Shown here: positions 58,624 through 64,000 of the stretch, piece after piece | Numbering within the stretch: position 1 is the stretch's first letter | Layout of the letters: each line of letters begins with the position of its first letter | Assembly: GCA_965267425.1 (NCBI GenBank) | Contig: OZ253959.1 | Span: forward strand, 1,426,001 to 1,490,000 | Direction of reading: 5' to 3' | DNA length: 64,000 nt | From: G965267425 sp965267425 | GTDB taxonomy: Bacteria; Bacteroidota; Bacteroidia; Flavobacteriales_E; Vicingaceae | Translations under genes and position numbers: made by a program | Notes under the pieces: model-generated | Database searches by the model: none | The model's input: only the letters and a program-made list of their open reading frames with translations | What the model was told of the DNA's origin: nothing

Positions 58624-59319
58624 CTAGCCGGCAATGGATGATTTTCCTCCATCAAGATGTAAAATTTGTCCTGTCATCCATGCAGATGATGGAGTGAGCA
58701 AATACTCTACCGATTCCGCAATATTGTGAGCGTCACCAACGGATTTCAATGGATGGCTATTTGCCAGCGTTTCTTTTCTTTCATCCGAATTTAATAATCG
58801 CTCAGCTAATTTAGTATCTGTAACAGATGGGGCTATGGCATTCACTCGAATAACCGGGGCAAATTCAGCGGCCAATGATCTTGTCAATCCTTCAATGGCA
58901 CCTTTTGAAGTACTTACCAGACTGTGGAAATTAAAACCTCGTTGCACAGCAATTGTCGAAAACAAAACAATGGATGCTTGCTCACTTTTTTTGAGTTTGG
59001 GTAGCACATTTTGAATAACTTGAACGGCTCCCAGGACTTGCAATTCCAGGTCCTGTATAAAGTCTTGTTTGGAAAAGCGATGAAAGGGCTTCAATTGAAT
59101 ACTGCCAGGACAATACACCAATCCATCCAATCTATCCCAGTCTAATGCAGGAAATTCGTCATCATTCAATACATTAAACGGAAGATATTCAGCGGATGAA
59201 GTATTCTCTTTTTTGTTCTCAAAATAAGTAGCCTTTACATGATGGCCTTTTTCAGCAAGCAAATCTACCGTTGCTCCACCAATGCCAGATGAACCGCCCA
59301 CTATCAAGTAGTTTGCCAT
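58624..59319 (-). CDS. short-chain dehydrogenase/reductase without the usual catalytic Tyr, 231 aa
   Basis: Rossmann start YLIVGGSSGIGGATVDLLAE (G8-x3-G12-x-G14) and the end MTGQILHLDGG are standard SDR. The catalytic Ser is S121 in VLFSTIAVQ and the Lys is K139 in SLVSTSKGAIEGL, but where YxxxK is expected there is V135. The usual proton donor is therefore missing, unless H132 replaces it. It follows the Lacal_2735 gene by 2 nt, one operon. SDRs of this kind accompany light/oxidative-stress gene sets in Flavobacteriia (from memory). Confidence 0.85.
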   Translation of the reverse strand: MANYLIVGGSSGIGGATVDLLAEKGHHVKATYFENKKENTSSAEYLPFNVLNDDEFPALDWDRLDGLVYCPGSIQLKPFHRFSKQDFIQDLELQVLGAVQVIQNVLPKLKKSEQASIVLFSTIAVQRGFNFHSLVSTSKGAIEGLTRSLAAEFAPVIRVNAIAPSVTDTKLAERLLNSDERKETLANSHPLKSVGDAHNIAESVEYLLTPSSAWMTGQILHLDGGKSSIAG

Positions 59320-59321
59320 GA

Positions 59322-59483
59322 TTATTCCAATGCTTGAATTTGCTGGTTGATTTCCTCTGCTTCAGCCATTTTCGCATCACTCATGGTTCGATTTAACGTG
59401 GATAACTCATGGGCTTGCTGTAAAAGCTTTTTGTATCTACCTAAGAGTTTTTCTTTTTTGGATTTTCGCTTGAATAAATTCAT
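59322..59483 (-). CDS. Lacal_2735-family small protein, 53 aa
   Basis: Reads MNLFKRKSKKEKLLGRYKKL, then LQQAHELSTLNRTMSDAKMA and EAEEINQQIQALE. The K-rich start, the LS-x-(L/I)-NRT-xSD-xK-xAEAEEI core and the length match the Lacal_2735 family of short Flavobacteriia proteins of unknown function. It is a helical hairpin. First gene of a two-gene operon with the SDR. Confidence 0.85.
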   Translation of the reverse strand: MNLFKRKSKKEKLLGRYKKLLQQAHELSTLNRTMSDAKMAEAEEINQQIQALE

Positions 59484-59487
59484 TGTC

Positions 59488-59523
59488 TTTTGTTTAACAA
59501 ATCATGTCTAAAGTTAAACAAAA
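59488..59523 (-). promoter_or_regulatory. palindromic operator region of the Lacal_2735/SDR operon
   Basis: TTTTGTTTAACAAA (59488-59501) and GTTAAACAAAA (59513-59523) are identical to motifs at 52180-52193 and 52247-52257 before the DUF4397 gene. Each is half of, or a full, TTTTGTT(T/A)AACAAAA palindrome. A clean -7 box could not be placed here. Shared control of two distant genes is inferred. Confidence 0.6.
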
Positions 59524-59675
59524 AGATTATTGTCTGTACAAAAAATTGAAGTTTAATTATCAATTCAGATTAATCAATGCATCAAACTATAAAAGTGTTT
59601 TCAAATCACGTCAAAAAAGACGTTAACTCCAGTGCAATTTGGTAGTTGAATTTTTTAATTTAGCGCACTTTTGAT

Positions 59676-60639
59676 ATGCGATTCAGAAAACTATTTTATC
59701 CGTTGGCCAATGTGCTATTGTTTCTTCGAAGCAAGACCATTTCAAGTTCTTACAAAGAGGAGGACAGCATATTGATTTTTTGTTCCCCGCGAGGTGGCTC
59801 TACATGGCTTGCGGAATTGTTGACGTCCATTCAAGGCTACAATCTTATTTGGGAGCCACTTCATTTGTTTAATAATCCCATCGCCAAGAAATATGGATTT
59901 ACCTGGCATAATTATCAAAACAAGCATCAGGAAAATGAAGTAAAGGAAAATTACCTGAAAGGATTATTTACTGGTAAAGAGCTAAATACGCGTACCATGA
60001 CCAGCTTAAATCTGGATTTTGGTTCATTAATTAATTTCAAAGGCTTGGTGATCAAGTTTGTCAATGGAAATATGATTTTGCCTTGGGTAGCCAATCGATT
60101 TAAATGCAAAAAGATTTTAATGCTCAGGCATCCTTGCGCCGTTGTAAATTCACAATTGATTTTCGGAGGCTGGAAAGGGTTATCAAAAGAAACCATGACC
60201 ATACCGAGCGAATTTTTTCAGGATTATCCTCAATTAAAACAAGTGTTTGATCAATTGGATCATCATGAAGAATTGCTAACATTTAGCTGGCTTTGCGAGG
60301 CTTATGTTCCCATGATCGAAAAGGAACAAAATTGGCTGACCATATTTTACGAGGATTTAGTGACCAATAAAGAATCGGAAATTCAACGTGTATTTAAATA
60401 CCTGGAACGCGATATCCCCAAAAGTGCTTTCGAACGAATCAATAAACCCAGCGCAACCACCAAAAAGAATTCTAATGTTGCACAATTCTAATGTTGCACA
60501 AAAGAAAAGTCCGTTAGAAGGATGGAGGGATAAATTGTCACAAGAGCAGGTTGATCGAATTTTGAACGTATTAAAATTGGCAAATTTTGAGTTATATACG
60601 GAAGAATTAGTGCCAAACCCCAATTGGACTTCCAACTAA
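59676..60639 (+). pseudogene. sulfotransferase gene disrupted by a 16-bp tandem duplication
   Basis: The first 271 residues show the sulfotransferase fold: FCSPRGGSTWLAELL (5'-phosphosulfate loop, about 34-48), ILMLRHPCAVVNSQ (3'-phosphate motif with R and S) and WLTIFYEDLVTNKESEI. At 60468-60499 a 16-bp unit is present twice; the second copy shifts the frame and stops translation at 60489-60491. Removing one copy joins the frame to NSNVAQKKSPLEGWRDKLSQ and an end at 60639, giving about 315 residues of normal length. The truncated form lacks the last 45 residues. Family members transfer sulfate from PAPS to carbohydrates or other acceptors. Confidence 0.85.
60468..60499 (+). repeat. perfect 16-bp tandem duplication
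   Basis: AATTCTAATGTTGCAC occurs twice without a gap (60468-60483, 60484-60499). Sixteen is not a multiple of three, so it breaks the sulfotransferase frame. Deletion by replication slippage would restore it. Confidence 0.97.
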
Positions 60640-61995
60640 TTATTTAACGTAAATCGTTTTTCGATTTACGAATGCCAGCATGCCATCAGGTCCCAGTTCA
60701 CGACCATAACCGGATTTTTTTTGTCCGCCAAAAGGCAAGCGAGGATCTGATTTTACAAGTTCATTGACAAAATAAGCCCCATCCTCTGCACGGCCAGCGC
60801 TATTCATAGCCAAATCAACGTTTTTCGTGCAAACCGTCATTCCCAATCCATATCGGGATAAGTTGGCCAATCGAAACGCATCTTCTTCGTCTTTTGCTTT
60901 GATCATGGCAGCCAAAGGCCCAAACGTTTCTTGATCAAATGCAGGCATTCCTGGACTTACATTTCCAAGAACCGTTGGTTCGATGTAGCAGCCATTTTGT
61001 TGACCGCCAAGCAAAAGTTCAGCACCCATACTGACAGAGCCATCTATCTGCCCCTTTAACTGATCAGCTAAATCTTTTCTTGCCAACGGACCAATTTGTG
61101 TTGTTTTTTCCAATGGGTAGCCCACCTGAAGATTGCTTGCCCGTTGAACAAATAAATCCACAAACTTCTGATAAACATCAGCAACCAATATAAAGCGTTT
61201 GGCAGCAATGCAACTTTGTCCGGCATTTAACATCCGTGCGTTGATAGCTAAATCTACAGCATCTTCAATTGAGGCATCTTTCCAAACAATAAATGCATTG
61301 TTCCCACCCAATTCCATCAGCGATTTTTTCAAGTGTTTTCCAGCCAGGGCAGCAACTATAGAGCCAGCGCGCTCACTTCCAGTAAGTGTAACTCCTTGGA
61401 TGGTTTGATGGGAAATGATAGACTCAGTAACCTCATGATGGGTGATTAAATTTTGAAATACGCCTTTTGGATAACCTGCTTTCTCAAACAGCCCCTCAAT
61501 TAATTGAGCACACCCAAATACATTTGGGGCATGTTTTAATAGCCCAACATTTCCGGCGGTGATTACAGGTGCAGCAAAACGAAAAACTTGCCAAAAAGGA
61601 AAATTCCAGGGCATAATGGCCAAAACAGCTCCTATAGGATCATGGCGTACAAGCGAATGACTCGCCTCGGTTTGAATGATTTCTGATTTTAAAATGTCTT
61701 CTGCATGTTCAGCATAATATTCACAAACCCAAGCGCATTTATCTATTTCTGCTTTGGCTTCAACAATAGGCTTGCCCATTTCGAGGGTTGCGGTCAGGGC
61801 CAATTCTTTCTTATCATTTTTTAGTACAATGGCCAACTTTTGGAGTAACGTCACTCGCTCTTTCAAGTCGACATTTTTCCATGATTCAAAAGCTTCTCCT
61901 GCCAATGCTAATTTGGAAGTTAATTCTGATTCTGACAGTGCTTCGAACACATTCAGGGAGTCACCATTGTGCGGATTGATGCTTGTAAATTTCAT
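60640..61995 (-). CDS. succinate-semialdehyde-dehydrogenase-like aldehyde dehydrogenase, 451 aa
   Basis: Full NAD(P)-dependent aldehyde dehydrogenase: PWNFPFWQVFRFAAP (N131), LLKHAPN (K154), GVTLTGSERAGSIVA (nucleotide loop), KSLMELGGNNAFIV (E228) and NAGQSCIAAKRF (catalytic C262), end LPFGGQKKSGYGRELGPDG. The length of about 450 and the CxAAKRF form resemble the YneI/Sad succinate-semialdehyde dehydrogenase group, which feeds 4-aminobutyrate carbon into the TCA cycle. Substrate is inference. Its stop is adjacent to that of the convergent sulfotransferase. Confidence 0.9.
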   Translation of the reverse strand: MKFTSINPHNGDSLNVFEALSESELTSKLALAGEAFESWKNVDLKERVTLLQKLAIVLKNDKKELALTATLEMGKPIVEAKAEIDKCAWVCEYYAEHAEDILKSEIIQTEASHSLVRHDPIGAVLAIMPWNFPFWQVFRFAAPVITAGNVGLLKHAPNVFGCAQLIEGLFEKAGYPKGVFQNLITHHEVTESIISHQTIQGVTLTGSERAGSIVAALAGKHLKKSLMELGGNNAFIVWKDASIEDAVDLAINARMLNAGQSCIAAKRFILVADVYQKFVDLFVQRASNLQVGYPLEKTTQIGPLARKDLADQLKGQIDGSVSMGAELLLGGQQNGCYIEPTVLGNVSPGMPAFDQETFGPLAAMIKAKDEEDAFRLANLSRYGLGMTVCTKNVDLAMNSAGRAEDGAYFVNELVKSDPRLPFGGQKKSGYGRELGPDGMLAFVNRKTIYVK

Positions 61996-62114
61996 GAAGT
62001 GTTAAATTACATCATATTGGAATAGCAATCATCTTTCTCTGGTAATTTGATGTTTATTTTCATTTTTAAACAAGTGATTCCATTATTTTAGCTGAAACTT
62101 TTAGCTCACCTGGA

Positions 62115-64000
62115 ATGAAGCAAATACTTCTAAGTTTCCTGATGTTAGTAACATCATTTATGATGGTTTCTGCCCAAAACGGAATCATTAAAGGACGTGT
62201 ATTTAATGAATTGAGCAATGAACCGGTCATGTTTGCCAATGTTGTTTTGGACAGTAATAAGACAGGGACCATTACAGATGAAGAAGGGAAATTTCGATTT
62301 GACAATCTTGCTCCAGGTACGTATAATGTCAGCGTTACTTTCTTGGGATTTAAGGATGTACGTTTATATGAAATTCGCGTAGGAACAGCTAAACCTACGG
62401 TATTGGACATCCCTATGCAAGCGTCTTCAGAAGAATTGGCTGCTGTGGTGGTAAAAGCATCTCCTTTTAATAAAACGGAAGAAAGCCCGGTAAGTATGCG
62501 AACGATTAATTCTGAAGAGATTTTCCGAAATCCGGGAGGTAACCGAGACATCTCAAAGGTCATTCAAGTGTTGCCTGGAGTTGCCACCACCATTTCTTTT
62601 CGAAATGACATTATCGTCAGGGGAGGAGCGCCCAATGAAAACCGCTTTTATTTGGATGGAATAGAGATTCCAAATATCAATCACTTTGCTACACAAGGTT
62701 CTTCAGGAGGGCCAGTAGGCATGCTCAATGTAAATTTTATTCGAGAGGTTGATTTTTATGCTGGGGCGTTCCCTGCCAATCGAGGAAATTCATTGAGTTC
62801 GGTCATGGAATTCAAACAAACAAGAGGGAACGATGAAAAATTGACGGGTACATTTATGTTGGGTTCCAGTGATGCAGGATTGACCTTGGATGGCCCAATG
62901 GGTAAGAATTCAACCTTTATTTTATCCGCGCGCAGGTCGTACTTACAATTTTTATTTCAAGCCTTATCACTTCCATTTTTACCCACCTACAATGATTTTC
63001 AGTACAAGCAATTTATCAATATCAACCAAAACAATCAATTGACTTTAATTGGACTGGGAGCCATTGATGATTTTGTATTAAATGAAAGTGCCAATGATGG
63101 TTTAACCGAACAAGAAGATATAGATCGCAATAATTATATTTTAGGAAATATTCCGGTGAATTCTCAATGGAATTACGCTGCAGGAGCAAATTGGAAACAC
63201 TTTTCGGAAAATAGCTTCCAGACGTTTGTGGTTAGCAGAAACCACCTGAATAACAAGGCCATTAAATATGAGAACAACATTGAAGATCCGGCAAACCTTA
63301 TCCTGGATTATCAATCCGAAGAAATTGAGAACAAAGTTCGTATTGAAAACACAACACGCACAGGTTCCTGGAAATTAAATTATGGGGCGGGATATGAATA
63401 TGCGATTTACAAAAACAGCACATTCAACCGGGTGGAACAAAACCAGGATATTGTTGTCATAGATTTCGACTCTGAATTAACATTCAGCAAGTACAGTGTT
63501 TTTGGTCAGATGAGCAGGAAGTTATTTACCGACAGGGTGGCCATTTCTTTTGGTATCCGTACAGACTTCAATGATTACAGCAGTGAAATGTCGGATCCCA
63601 TTGAACAATTGTCACCAAGATTGTCCATGTCATATTATTTAACTGAGAAACTCAGTTTGAATGGAAATGTGGGCAGATATTATCAATTACCGGCATATAC
63701 TGTGATGGGATTCCGCGACAACAATGGCGTTTTGGTCAACCAGGAAAATGACATTACCTACATTGAAGTAGATCATTATGTGGGTGGAATTGAATACAAC
63801 ATCAACAGTTACGCGAAAACCACGGTAGAAGGATTTTATAAGAATTATAACAATTATCCTTTTTTACTTGCGGATAGCATTTCGCTTGCCAATTTGGGTG
63901 GAGATTTTGGAGTTATTGGAAGTGAAGCCGTATCGTCAACTTCTTCCGGCAGAAGTTATGGGGTGGAATTTCTATTGCAACAAAAATTGAGCAAGTCGGT
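62115..64000 (+). CDS. TonB-dependent receptor, N-terminal part (runs off window)
   Basis: ATG at 62115 with signal peptide KQILLSFLMLVTSFMMVSAQ. A CarboxypepD_reg-like domain (GIIKGRVFNELSNEPVMFAN, DEEGKFRFDNLAPGTYNVSV) is followed by the plug domain: RNPGGNRDISKVIQVLPGV, IIVRGGAPNENRFYLDGIEI, GMLNVNFIREVDFYAGAFPA. The first barrel strands come next (SAGLTLDGP-type, SFILSARRSYL). The frame stays open to position 64000. Outer-membrane receptor for import of a substrate with TonB energy; it lacks a SusD partner within view. Confidence 0.93.
   Translation, partial: MKQILLSFLMLVTSFMMVSAQNGIIKGRVFNELSNEPVMFANVVLDSNKTGTITDEEGKFRFDNLAPGTYNVSVTFLGFKDVRLYEIRVGTAKPTVLDIPMQASSEELAAVVVKASPFNKTEESPVSMRTINSEEIFRNPGGNRDISKVIQVLPGVATTISFRNDIIVRGGAPNENRFYLDGIEIPNINHFATQGSSGGPVGMLNVNFIREVDFYAGAFPANRGNSLSSVMEFKQTRGNDEKLTGTFMLGSSDAGLTLDGPMGKNSTFILSARRSYLQFLFQALSLPFLPTYNDFQYKQFININQNNQLTLIGLGAIDDFVLNESANDGLTEQEDIDRNNYILGNIPVNSQWNYAAGANWKHFSENSFQTFVVSRNHLNNKAIKYENNIEDPANLILDYQSEEIENKVRIENTTRTGSWKLNYGAGYEYAIYKNSTFNRVEQNQDIVVIDFDSELTFSKYSVFGQMSRKLFTDRVAISFGIRTDFNDYSSEMSDPIEQLSPRLSMSYYLTEKLSLNGNVGRYYQLPAYTVMGFRDNNGVLVNQENDITYIEVDHYVGGIEYNINSYAKTTVEGFYKNYNNYPFLLADSISLANLGGDFGVIGSEAVSSTSSGRSYGVEFLLQQKLSKS

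Noticed and set aside
62066..62563. 165-codon frame on the - strand
   Set aside because: Shadow of the TonB-dependent receptor start, which has signal peptide and plug motifs.
1..64000. CRISPR array or cas genes
   Set aside because: No regularly spaced direct repeats and no Cas-like protein seen.

Overview
The window looks like a chromosome segment from a Bacteroidota bacterium of the Flavobacteriia/Cryomorphaceae type. The evidence is AT-rich DNA, many secreted proteins with C-terminal T9SS sorting domains (types A and B), promoters of the TTTG - 19/20 nt - TAnnTTTG kind, a general lack of Shine-Dalgarno sites, two-component propeller/LytTR signalling, a Lacal_2735-type small protein and a TonB-dependent receptor with a carboxypeptidase-regulatory-like domain. 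I cannot assign a genus.

Layout. 0-3.8 kb: tail of a ThiF/MoeB-type E1-like enzyme, two small genes, an IS110-family element whose left non-coding part folds into three consecutive hairpins (bridge-RNA candidate), a SPOR-like secreted protein and tRNA-Asp(GTC). 4-12 kb: secreted or membrane hypotheticals (paired CxC repeats, DUF2007 plus zinc ribbon, RDD, lipoprotein) separated by long non-coding gaps. 12.4-32.5 kb: one densely packed run of nine genes on the + strand, with junctions from a 17-nt overlap to a 22-nt gap. It encodes an OmpH/Skp-like protein, a lipoprotein, a 1951-aa SpvB-like shell protein, a 232-aa secreted protein, a 1217-aa Rhs-associated protein, a 2166-aa Rhs protein ending in a PD-(D/E)xK-like nuclease domain, an overlapping immunity candidate, a 56-aa ORF and a T9SS type B cargo. 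I read it as a polymorphic-toxin export operon.

32.6-53.3 kb: Sel1-repeat lipoprotein, T9SS cargo, a large beta-helix protein, a LytTR regulator/propeller kinase pair, a tail-fibre-like protein, a GH16-like enzyme, a NarL-type regulator/TPR kinase pair, and LamG, FG-GAP and DUF4397 cargo proteins. 53.34-57.00 kb: a 3.66-kb unit bounded by a perfect 20-bp inverted repeat. It holds an IS1595/ISXO2 transposase and passengers: a coiled-coil/winged-helix-like gene flanked by two structured non-coding regions, small genes, and a two-gene HicB-like cassette with an unusually strong Shine-Dalgarno. 57-64 kb: GNAT acetyltransferase, bestrophin-like channel, a Lacal_2735/SDR operon whose promoter shares a palindromic operator with the DUF4397 gene, a sulfotransferase broken by a 16-bp tandem duplication, a succinate-semialdehyde-type dehydrogenase, and the start of a TonB-dependent receptor.

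A 49-bp intergenic repeat of unknown nature occurs three times (8.2, 11.8 and 32.5 kb). All family names come from reading motifs by eye; no database search was run.
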